Assembly: GCA_018895675.1 (NCBI GenBank)
Contig: JAHIOG010000281.1
Coordinates: 1-6,064, forward strand
DNA: 6,064 nucleotides
Direction: 5' to 3'
Source: a bacterium
GTDB taxonomy: Bacteria; Fidelibacterota; UBA2242
The notes beneath the pieces were generated by a model. It did no database searches and was not told where the DNA came from. It saw only the letters and a program-made list of their open reading frames with translations. This document shows, piece after piece, positions 1-5,812 of the stretch. Position 1 is the first letter of the stretch, and each line of letters begins with the position of its first letter. The position numbers were made by a program, and so were the translations under genes.

Positions 1-131
1 AGTTAAGTTTGCTTTAGCTGACTTGACTTAAGTTTTCTAACTCATTGAAATAAGTCAACTTAACTCATCCGGCAACTGCCGGATAAGTCAAGTTTCCATT
101 TATCGAAAAAACCGACATTATGGACAGACTC
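1..131 (+). repeat. MITE-like repeat, copy 1 (left end outside window)
   Basis: Positions 1-131 match 5496-5626. The first 110 bases are identical and there are four mismatches in the last 21 (at 111, 114, 121 and 130). By comparison with the complete second copy, this copy lacks its first 28 bases because the window starts inside it. The right end, GGACAGACTC (122-131), is the exact reverse complement of the left terminal repeat of copy 2 (GAGTCTGTCC, 5468-5477), and is followed by TATATA. An internal hairpin lies at 67-84, with arms ATCCGGCA and TGCCGGAT and a 2-base loop. There is no coding capacity. A non-autonomous transposable element is inferred from these ends; the transposase family is not identifiable here. 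Confidence 0.85.
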
Positions 132-277
132 TATATAATGAAGATCCTGTCTATAAAAAATTGGTGGATAATGTAAAAAATTTTATATTTTGCGTAGCTG
201 AGAGATTGGGAAATGTGATGTGGTAAAATTCTCAGATCAATTCAACAGAATAGATTTTCATTGAGGGTAAACAGCAG
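132..277. other. Intergenic region, no gene seen
   Basis: This AT-rich stretch lies between the MITE-like repeat and the PAS pseudogene. No convincing promoter was found: a TAAAAT at 224-229 has no well-spaced -35 partner. One frame is open from inside the repeat to a stop at 224-226, but it is only about 30 codons beyond the repeat and has no recognisable motif. It could be the tail of a gene cut by the repeat, or chance. Confidence 0.5.
263..268 (+). promoter_or_regulatory. Ribosome binding site of the PAS pseudogene
   Basis: GAGGGT lies 9 bases upstream of the ATG at 278. An in-frame stop at 251-253 means the reading frame cannot extend beyond that point, so this site supports 278 as the present start. 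Confidence 0.45.
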
Positions 278-1631
278 ATGAGAACTCTAATGGATAAGCT
301 TCCCGGAATTGTGTACCGTTGTGCCAATGATCGGAACTGGACGATGCAATTCCTGAGCAAGGGGTGTTATGAATTATTGGGATATCATCCTGAAGATCTT
401 ATTCAGAATAAGAAGGTCAGTTATAGCAGTCTTATTGAAAAATCCGATAGAGAATATGTGTAAAATGAAATCCAAAAAGCGATAATACAACACAAATCTT
501 TCATCCTGGAATACCGAATCCGTACGGCATCCGGTCAATTAAAGTGGGTCTGGGAGCTAAGGTATCGGTGTTTTTTCGAATAGTGGTAAACTTGAAGCGC
601 TGGAAGGATATATCACTGAGATTACCGAAACCAGGGCTCTGGAACAAGAAGCGAAATATCGTTTATTGATTGAAAACATTAATGATGGCGTTGTAATCAG
701 TCAATACGATAAATTCATTTTTTTCAACGATCAATCTGCCAAAATGCTCGGATATGAAGTTGATGAATTATTAATGAAAGACTATCGCGATGTTTACACG
801 GAGCGCGAACTAAAAATACTCCAGGAGCGAAAAGCGCATCGTGATCGTGGAGAAGCTGTTTCTCCACAATATGAAACGGTATTTAAGAAAAAGAACGACG
901 CTGAGATTGAGGTCGAGGCAAATGTCGCAATTATAGATTACATGGGCGACAAAGCGACATTCGCCGTAATACGAGATATTTCGGAGCGTAAAAAGGTTGG
1001 AAAAGAGATTCGCGCTCAAAAACAGTATTTTGAGGCGCTGTTTACCAGTTCAACCGAGCAATTGTTTCTCTGGATATGAAGGAAAGAATAGTAAATATAA
1101 ATCCCCAGTTTGAGAAGCTGTTTGGACATCACCTCGAAGATATTATTGGCAAAAAAATCGATTGATATAATAGTTCCACAAGAATTTAAGAAGGATGCCA
1201 TTGATTTAACAAAGCTAGTTCACCGGGGAATGATTGCGATTAGGGAAGTGAAGCGAATGAGAAAAAATGGGACCTTGATTGATGTATCCATCGGAGGAGC
1301 GCCAATTATTGTCGACGGGAAACAGGCGGGAGTATTGGGAATTTACACTGATATTTCCGACAGGAAGAGAGCCGAAGAAGAACGGGAAAGAATTATTCAA
1401 GAACTCAAGGACGCTCTTCAACGCGTAAAGACACTCAGTGGCTTAATACCGATTTGCTCAGGCTGTAAGAAAATCCGTGATGACCAGGGATATTGGAGCG
1501 ATGTTGAACTCTATATCAGCAAACACTCGGAAGTGGAATTCAGCCACGGTTTATGTAATAACTGTATGGAAAAGTTATATCCGGAACAATATAAACGGCT
1601 AAAAGATGAGGGGAAACTCCCCAGCCAGTAA
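278..1631 (+). pseudogene. Degraded multi-PAS sensory protein with cysteine-rich C-terminal tail
   Basis: When the frames are joined, the product has three PAS domains: about 290-640 (LPGIVYRC, GYHPEDLI, then a WVWE-type end), about 655-985 (ending IRDISERK) and about 1015-1360 (ending YTDISDRK). A charged, probably coiled-coil helix follows, then a C-terminal module with two CxxC pairs (1455-1466 and 1554-1565). No histidine kinase, GGDEF or other known output domain follows, so the original output is unclear. Four lesions are visible: a TAA in place of a sense codon at 461-463; an extra base near 557-560 (removing T558 restores VWEQGIGVF); a missing base near 1058 (adding G restores STEAIVSLD); and an extra base within 1151-1163 (removing one T restores GKKIDDIIVP). 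The protein starts almost directly on the first PAS domain, so the 5' end may also be truncated. Sequencing error is possible but less likely, since the neighbouring genes are intact. Confidence 0.85.
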
Positions 1632-1635
1632 TAAA

Positions 1636-2172
1636 TCATTCGGAAGAATCTCTGTCTTGAGACTGCCTGGTTTTTTCCCGCCTGTGATCAATTATAGATT
1701 TAATAATAATTATTGGTAAGACGATATATATAATCCCGTTTATATACTGATCGCAAATATTGCTGGGCCACGGAAACGGGCGAAAAATAAAAAAATCAGT
1801 GGCATGACCCGCAAATAGAATTTCCAGCACATTTCCCATGGCTCCGATCGTCAAAGCAAGAATCACCGAACAAATAATTCGATTGCCCCGATCAAGATTT
1901 TCTTTCAGGATCGATTTTGATAGAGAAAATATTAAAATGCCGACAAAAATTAATCCGGTTAGCGCCCAAATGAAGTGATTCTTGATTGGTCCGAAAAGAA
2001 AGTGATAACCGGTATTATGAGTCCGGTAGAAAAATAAAAAAGGCAGGAATGTTGAAACAGTTTTTTCGAAAGGCAAACGTGAGTTGGCGATATATTTAGT
2101 CAGAAAATCAATACCAAGAAGAATAATTCCTCCACTGAATGCATAGCCAAGCATAGATTTCCGTTTTTCCAT
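1636..2172 (-). CDS. lspA: Lipoprotein signal peptidase II, divergent
   Basis: This inner-membrane aspartyl protease family removes the signal peptide of diacylglyceryl-prolipoproteins. Family features seen in the 178-residue product are: D22-x3-K26 in the first membrane segment (IDFLTK); the NTGYHF loop (N53, G55, F58); further membrane segments at about 66-84 and 98-112; GAMGN (110-114); and the two aspartates that align with the catalytic pair of Pseudomonas LspA, D126 in GHATDF and D141 in NICD. The usual GNxxDR motif is altered to GNVLEI, and the usual NxAD reads NICD. The chosen start has a good AAGGAA site 6 bases upstream. An alternative ATG at 2202, ten codons earlier, overlaps the stop of the upstream lipoprotein gene as TAATG and would allow translational coupling, but has no visible ribosome site. 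The length fits the family. It is the last gene of the operon and ends 4 bp from the PAS pseudogene. An lspA paralogue or a low-activity form is possible. Confidence 0.85.
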   Translation of the reverse strand: MEKRKSMLGYAFSGGIILLGIDFLTKYIANSRLPFEKTVSTFLPFLFFYRTHNTGYHFLFGPIKNHFIWALTGLIFVGILIFSLSKSILKENLDRGNRIICSVILALTIGAMGNVLEILFAGHATDFFIFRPFPWPSNICDQYINGIIYIVLPIIIIKSIIDHRREKTRQSQDRDSSE

Positions 2173-2178
2173 GAATAA

Positions 2179-2184
2179 TTCCTT
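2179..2184 (-). promoter_or_regulatory. Ribosome binding site deciding the lspA start
   Basis: On the minus strand AAGGAA lies 6 bases before the ATG at 2172. This favours that codon over the upstream in-frame ATG at 2202, which lacks such a site. Confidence 0.6.
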
Positions 2185-2201
2185 TTGTTCAGAATTTGGC
2201 A

Positions 2202-3233
2202 TTAACGGTGCGAGCGTCGATATTGAGCTAAAAACCGGGTTGGGTTTTCTCTGGAGCCTCGAATTCTCCTGAATAAGGAGATATATATCTGTTCAATTTC
2301 AGGGAATTGCCGCTCCGCTGTTGGATTCAGGACCAATCCCTGTAATATATGTCCCCAGCCCTCAATCAGTTCTCCGGTCTGGGCTTGAATTGCTCCCAAT
2401 AAAATTAAGGCATTCTCACGTTCAAGACTGCCATATTTGGATACCTGGGAAATTAGATTCAGGGCATATTGATAGTTGCCCTGGTGAAAAGCATTCCAGG
2501 CAAGTTTTAGGTATAACCGAAAATTCAGATCACGGCGCAGCGAATCAAGGACAGCAGACTCCTGCGCATCTGAATATTGAATGCTTAGATTTTCAAAAGT
2601 GGTGTTCTGAATTGCTTTGGTCAGAAATTTATTTGACAGATCGATCAAGCCGCTGTCACTGCATTCGAGGAGTTTATCAGAAAGAAATATTAGGCGCTCC
2701 GCATCGCTGTATTCAGATTGCAGCAGATGAGCGCCGAACTTAAAATACAATTTATTGCGAATGCTGTCGGAACTCAAACTCTGGTCAAGATAAGGTAATA
2801 AGGCAATCGAAGTAGCGGAAGGAAGCGGTAACATATTATCATAATGTAGAGCGTTATTAACATTGTGGTCAATAGTTGCTGTGTCAATATATAAGTTAGT
2901 GAATATAAATTGATAAAGAGTCGTTCGTATCTGAGGATCTGACCGGATCAGTAACTGATCTATCGCAAATTGTATTGCGGATTCACTATCATCTGAATCG
3001 GCGCCAAGAATTTGTAAAATATTACCGATAGCTTTTGATATGCTGTCACTTTCAGGATAATCGGATATGAATTTTATAAATGCGCTACAGCGGGTTTTTG
3101 GCGCTTCAATATTTTGGATAGATTGAAATGCCTCAATTTCTTTTTTCGATAAGCAGGAATATATAATTCCAATCATCATTATAAAGATGAAAAGAATTTT
3201 TATCTGTCTTATTGCCCTGATAATGATCTTCAT
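2202..3233 (-). CDS. Putative lipoprotein with TPR-like C-terminal repeats
   Basis: I do not recognise this 343-residue protein by name. Residues 1-26 form a signal peptide with basic residues (K2, R6, R9, K12) and a long hydrophobic stretch, ending in a lipobox-like I-Y-S-C with Cys27; the Tyr at -2 is unusual. This predicts a lipid-anchored protein on the periplasmic side of a membrane. The rest appears largely helical. Residues about 239-306 (AWNAFHQGNYQYALNLI, then ALILLGAIQAQTGELIEGW) look like two tetratricopeptide-type helical repeats, which usually mediate protein contacts. No enzymatic motif is visible. The stop codon overlaps the upstream ATG of lspA as TAATG, so the product may be a substrate of its neighbour; that link is inference. 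The ribosome site is weak or absent, and the gene starts 16 bp after the UPF0316 gene. Confidence 0.75.
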   Translation of the reverse strand: MKIIIRAIRQIKILFIFIMMIGIIYSCLSKKEIEAFQSIQNIEAPKTRCSAFIKFISDYPESDSISKAIGNILQILGADSDDSESAIQFAIDQLLIRSDPQIRTTLYQFIFTNLYIDTATIDHNVNNALHYDNMLPLPSATSIALLPYLDQSLSSDSIRNKLYFKFGAHLLQSEYSDAERLIFLSDKLLECSDSGLIDLSNKFLTKAIQNTTFENLSIQYSDAQESAVLDSLRRDLNFRLYLKLAWNAFHQGNYQYALNLISQVSKYGSLERENALILLGAIQAQTGELIEGWGHILQGLVLNPTAERQFPEIEQIYISLFRRIRGSRENPTRFLAQYRRSHR

Positions 3234-3249
3234 AAATAATTAATATTTT

Positions 3250-3831
3250 TTACTTCTTTTTTACTAAACGTTGCCATCCGAAAAGTGGCGTGCGCAAAGG
3301 CATGTAACCGGAACCAGCGGACCTAATATCCTGTAAAGAAATAAAAATATCAGGATCAATTTCATGTGCTAAGCTAAGTAGAAATTTTACTTGTTTACGG
3401 GGAACAATGCTGAAAATTATATTAACCTGTCCCTTTCCTCCGGTGGCTTTAATAACTGTCGTTCCAAATCCGGCGTCGCGAAGCGCCATTGGTAGTACGT
3501 CCAAAGTATTACGCGTAATAATGCGGACAGCCTGCAATCCCAAACCAATTTTCTCATCAATTAATATTCCAATAAAATTGCCAAAGGCAAAACCTAATCC
3601 ATATGCCAGAAAACAGGCGATATTTGAAAGATGCTGAAATACCTGGGAAATTGCCAGCAGCCAGATGGAGATTTCGATGAATCCCAGAAAAGCCGCAGCG
3701 CCTTTTTTACCCTTTGAGACTAAAATGATTCGGAATGTGCCGATAGAAACATCAGTCACGCGGGCTATAAAAATTAATAACGGGACAAATATCCAGGTAA
3801 TTAACCAGGTATCGCTTGTTAAAATATCCAT
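3250..3831 (-). CDS. UPF0316 family membrane protein (DUF5698-DUF2179)
   Basis: This 193-residue protein matches the layout of the UPF0316 family (Bacillus subtilis YebE type), whose molecular function is not established to my knowledge. The N-terminal half (DUF5698-like) has three membrane segments at about 10-25, 45-66 and 70-91. It carries the family-type stretches ARVTDVSIGTFRIILVSKG (23-41), LGFIEISIWLLAISQV (49-64) and YGLGFAFGNFIG (77-88). The C-terminal soluble half (DUF2179-like, about 105-172) has GFGTTVIKATGGKGQV (121-136), VPRKQV (143-148) and the DPDIFISLQDIR stretch (159-170). The length is normal for the family. It lies 18 bp downstream of the PLP enzyme gene and 16 bp upstream of the lipoprotein gene, in the same operon. 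No strong Shine-Dalgarno site is visible before the ATG, but no better start is seen. Confidence 0.85.
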   Translation of the reverse strand: MDILTSDTWLITWIFVPLLIFIARVTDVSIGTFRIILVSKGKKGAAAFLGFIEISIWLLAISQVFQHLSNIACFLAYGLGFAFGNFIGILIDEKIGLGLQAVRIITRNTLDVLPMALRDAGFGTTVIKATGGKGQVNIIFSIVPRKQVKFLLSLAHEIDPDIFISLQDIRSAGSGYMPLRTPLFGWQRLVKKK

Positions 3832-3849
3832 CTGACTTATTGTTTATAA

Positions 3850-4824
3850 TTACTCAAATAGTTCAATATTTCCACCGGTATGAATAAAAACAACGGTTTC
3901 ATCGGGAGTAATTTTACCTGAGCGGCAGTAGTCGATCAACCCATGTGCAGCTTTTCCGGTATATACATAATCCAGGAAAATACCCTCATTTTTGGCAAAT
4001 AATTCCACGGCTTCCTCACATCCGGCAGTTCGGATACCGTAACCTTTTCCGATATAGTTTTCATCTACATTAATGATTGATTCGGGAATCTGAATATTGA
4101 GAAAATCGCCGGCAGATTGTGCCAGATTATAAACATTTTTCTCCAATTCGTCTTTGGGGACATCTACGCTCATTCCGATGATCTCTCCGGACCAGCCGGT
4201 AATTGCCTGACCTGCAACCAGTCCCGCCTGTGTTCCGGCAGATGATGACGCATGGATCACTTTATCGACTACGATTTGGTGACGTTCAAAGTCATCCATC
4301 AGTTCGCCCCAACCGGCAATATAACCGAGAGTTCCGATCGAAGTCGAGCCGCCGGGAGGCAGGAAATAGATATTTTTCCCGTTATATTCGAGGTGATTTT
4401 TTACTTCAAGCGCTTTCTTCATGCGTTCTTCCGGATCTATTGTGTCAATATGATAGATCGTTGCATCTAAAAGATGATCAATAAGCAGGTTGCCGGTCGG
4501 ATTTTTCGGTTCTTTCCCATTCAGGATCAGATGAACAGTTAGTCCGTACTTTGCACCGATACATGCGAGGATCCTGCAAAAATTTGATTGATTTGCTCCG
4601 ATTCCAATAATTGTATCACATCCTTTTTTTAAAGCATCCGCAATCAGAAAATCGAATTTACGGGTTTTATTTCCTCCAAAAGCAAAACCGGTCAGGTCAT
4701 CCCGTTTGATATATATGTTGCATTCCAACAACTTGGATAGGGAATTCATACGGTAAAAAGGTGTTGGTAACAGCGAAACAGGTTCCTGATCCATCTGTGA
4801 CAGTAAATCATCAATTTTTTTCAT
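3850..4824 (-). CDS. PLP-dependent D-cysteine desulfhydrase / ACC deaminase family enzyme
   Basis: This 324-residue cytosolic enzyme belongs to the fold-type II PLP family that includes D-cysteine desulfhydrase (D-cysteine to pyruvate, sulfide and ammonia) and ACC deaminase. Seen in the sequence: the LPTPFYR entry motif (19-25); IKRDDLTGFAFGGNKTRK (39-56), with K53 the expected PLP-binding lysine; GANQSN (76-81), the substrate-carboxylate loop with S80; ASSSAGTQAGL (192-202), which binds the PLP phosphate; DYVYTGKA (285-292), with the tyrosine expected near the substrate; and HTGGN (315-319) near the C-terminus. After QSN there is Phe82 where the characterised members I know have His or Gln, so the substrate is uncertain and a gene symbol is withheld. 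The start at 4824 has GGAGA 6 bases upstream; an ATG two codons earlier (4830) directly abuts that site and is less likely. It lies 37 bp downstream of the CYTH gene. Confidence 0.85.
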   Translation of the reverse strand: MKKIDDLLSQMDQEPVSLLPTPFYRMNSLSKLLECNIYIKRDDLTGFAFGGNKTRKFDFLIADALKKGCDTIIGIGANQSNFCRILACIGAKYGLTVHLILNGKEPKNPTGNLLIDHLLDATIYHIDTIDPEERMKKALEVKNHLEYNGKNIYFLPPGGSTSIGTLGYIAGWGELMDDFERHQIVVDKVIHASSSAGTQAGLVAGQAITGWSGEIIGMSVDVPKDELEKNVYNLAQSAGDFLNIQIPESIINVDENYIGKGYGIRTAGCEEAVELFAKNEGIFLDYVYTGKAAHGLIDYCRSGKITPDETVVFIHTGGNIELFE

Positions 4825-4830
4825 CTGCAT

Positions 4831-4835
4831 TCTCC
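4831..4835 (-). promoter_or_regulatory. Ribosome binding site of the PLP enzyme gene
   Basis: GGAGA on the minus strand is 6 bases before the ATG at 4824 and immediately next to the ATG at 4830, so it decides in favour of the downstream start. Confidence 0.6.
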
Positions 4836-4861
4836 AATTGTTAGTTAACAGGAAATTACGA

Positions 4862-5389
4862 TTATGATTTTATTTTTAAAAGCATATCTGAATAGGATTC
4901 CATCATCAGGTCTTCGGTTTGTATTTTTAAAATCTTCATAAGGTTCCGGCATTGTTCAAGCAGCTCCTTATGAGAATATCGGTTCTCATTATCAATTGCT
5001 TCAATTTCAATGAAAGTACCGAGTTTTAAGACTTTATCCAAATGGATTTTTATGTTCTTAATAAAATATATTTCGCGTTGTTTATCAACCGTTACTGTTT
5101 TTTTCAACGCGGCTGACAGCACACTATCCAGACTTTCAGGTTGATCTGTGCGGTATAAATTGATATGCGAGACTTTCGGATATTTCTGCTGTTGTCGCCG
5201 ATAGAAGATAAGGGCTTTTTCAATATTTCCAATTCGGAGTTTCAATTTGCCTTCCGGTGTTTCATAATAGTGATCCACCTGATGATCCATTCCGATATAG
5301 TTTGCCCGGCAGGATAGGATAATTTTTCGAACTCTCTCTAAGTCCCGGCATATAGCTTTAATCTCAACATTTGTGATTATCATATACAT
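4862..5389 (-). CDS. CYTH domain protein, class IV adenylate cyclase-like (CyaB family)
   Basis: This 175-residue protein fits the CYTH (triphosphate tunnel) fold, whose members include class IV adenylate cyclases and thiamine- or tripolyphosphate hydrolases. Motifs along the chain are: NVEIKA (7-12), a reduced form of the N-terminal ExExK metal-binding motif with Asn at the first Glu position; DHYYETPEGKLKLRIG (39-54), corresponding to the QxDxYF and GRLKLR strands; IFYRR (61-65) and PKVS (71-74); KQREIYF and KIHLDKVLKLGTFIEIEAI (114-132), the basic and acidic strands lining the tunnel; and a C-terminal SYSDMLL (165-171). It is a single-domain protein of usual length. The activity (cAMP formation or hydrolysis of a triphosphate) cannot be told from sequence. 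It is the first gene of the minus-strand operon. A second in-frame ATG at 5383 is a possible start, and neither has a clear ribosome site. Confidence 0.8.
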   Translation of the reverse strand: MYMIITNVEIKAICRDLERVRKIILSCRANYIGMDHQVDHYYETPEGKLKLRIGNIEKALIFYRRQQQKYPKVSHINLYRTDQPESLDSVLSAALKKTVTVDKQREIYFIKNIKIHLDKVLKLGTFIEIEAIDNENRYSHKELLEQCRNLMKILKIQTEDLMMESYSDMLLKIKS

Positions 5390-5467
5390 AATGTAAAAAT
5401 ATTTTCGATTGAACCCAGCAGCTTTTTCTGGTTTTTGAAAAATTTATCGAAGTTTTATTTATACATA

Positions 5468-5626
5468 GAGTCTGTCCACAAACTATGAAAACTTGAGTTA
5501 AGTTTGCTTTAGCTGACTTGACTTAAGTTTTCTAACTCATTGAAATAAGTCAACTTAACTCATCCGGCAACTGCCGGATAAGTCAAGTTTCCATTTATCG
5601 AAAAAGCCAACATTACGGACAGACAC
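5468..5626 (+). repeat. MITE-like element, complete copy 2
   Basis: This 159-bp non-coding element has terminal inverted repeats GAGTCTGTCC (5468-5477) and GGACAGACAC (5617-5626), matching at 9 of 10 positions. It is flanked by the direct repeat TACATA (5462-5467 and 5627-5632), an apparent target duplication. Inner inverted repeats would fold it into a hairpin-rich structure: AAACTTGA (5489-5496) with TCAAGTTT (5583-5590); GAGTTAAGTT (5495-5504) with AACTTAACTC (5552-5561); and an 8-bp stem at 5562-5579 with loop AC. ACTTAAGT (5521-5528) is itself a palindrome. It is 97% identical to copy 1 over 131 bp. A miniature element mobilised by a transposase elsewhere in the genome is inferred. The TA at both borders would also suit families that duplicate only TA, so the true duplication may be shorter than 6 bp. 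Confidence 0.85.
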
Positions 5627-5642
5627 TACATAGTTGATTTAA

Positions 5643-5812
5643 CTTGAAAAATCTTCTAAAAATATTCATATTCGAGGTGATGAAAATGTTATGGCGGCGC
5701 CGGTCTCCTGGAAAAAGCAAGCCAGACATACAAGAACTTTCTAAATGAACCTTTAAAGGATTTATGGACAGAAGAAGAAATGCTCAGGGAAGATCCTCCC
5801 AAGCCCAAATAA
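5643..5812 (+). pseudogene. Possible C-terminal remnant of a broken gene
   Basis: Just right of the MITE-like element, one frame reads KNIHIRGDENVMA up to about 5695. A second frame continues GAGLLEKASQTYKNFLNEPL and then EEEMLREDPPKPK to a stop at 5810-5812. Joined by restoring one missing base near 5694-5696, they give a protein-like sequence of about 55 residues with no start codon. This could be the tail of a gene destroyed by the insertion and a frameshift. It overlaps the first 49 bp of the lipoprotein gene at 5764 in another frame, which is awkward. I do not recognise the family, and a chance open frame is quite possible. Confidence 0.25.
5644..5672 (+). promoter_or_regulatory. Candidate sigma-70-type promoter for the glycosidase-like gene
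   Basis: TTGAAA (5644-5649) and CATATT (5667-5672) are separated by 17 bases, which is standard spacing. The site lies about 90 bp before the ATG at 5764 and 17 bp after the mobile repeat. The region is AT-rich, so matches by chance are common. Confidence 0.3.

Larger units (their letters stand above)
5390..5763. other. Intergenic region between divergent genes
   Basis: This 374-bp stretch separates the minus-strand operon from the plus-strand lipoprotein/glycosidase gene. Its first 78 bp (5390-5467) should hold the operon promoter, but I could not pick a clear -35/-10 pair there. The middle is a complete MITE-like element (5468-5626). The last part holds a possible plus-strand promoter (5644-5672), a GAGGTG ribosome-site-like sequence (5674-5679) leading into a 20-22 codon frame ending at 5748, and a possible gene remnant. 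The element lies between the operon and any regulatory sites farther upstream, so it may have altered expression of either flanking gene; that is inference. Confidence 0.6.

Noticed and set aside
132..226. Open frame continuing from the repeat and reading EDPVYKKLVDNV
   Set aside because: It is too short to separate from chance, and has no start and no recognisable family; it is noted only as intergenic sequence.
1151..1157. A run of seven A bases at a frame change, as a programmed frameshift or transcriptional slippage site
   Set aside because: The frame change needed is not the -1 shift typical of A-rich slippery sites. Removing one T near 1163 restores PAS consensus better, and the gene has three other lesions that slippage here cannot repair.
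1632..1635. Bidirectional terminator between the convergent genes
   Set aside because: Only 4 bp separate the two stop codons and no stem-loop with a T-run is visible around them.
2321..2743. Plus-strand open frame of 140 codons
   Set aside because: It is antisense to the lipoprotein gene, its composition is not protein-like, and it has no recognisable domain.
4203..4484. Plus-strand open frames of 93 and 72 codons opposite the PLP enzyme gene
   Set aside because: They are shadows of a well-supported enzyme gene whose family motifs run through this whole stretch.
1..5626. A classical composite transposon or genomic island with its own transfer genes
   Set aside because: Neither repeat copy encodes a transposase, and no integrase, recombinase or tRNA attachment site is visible. 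Two MITE-like insertions near each other is the simpler reading.
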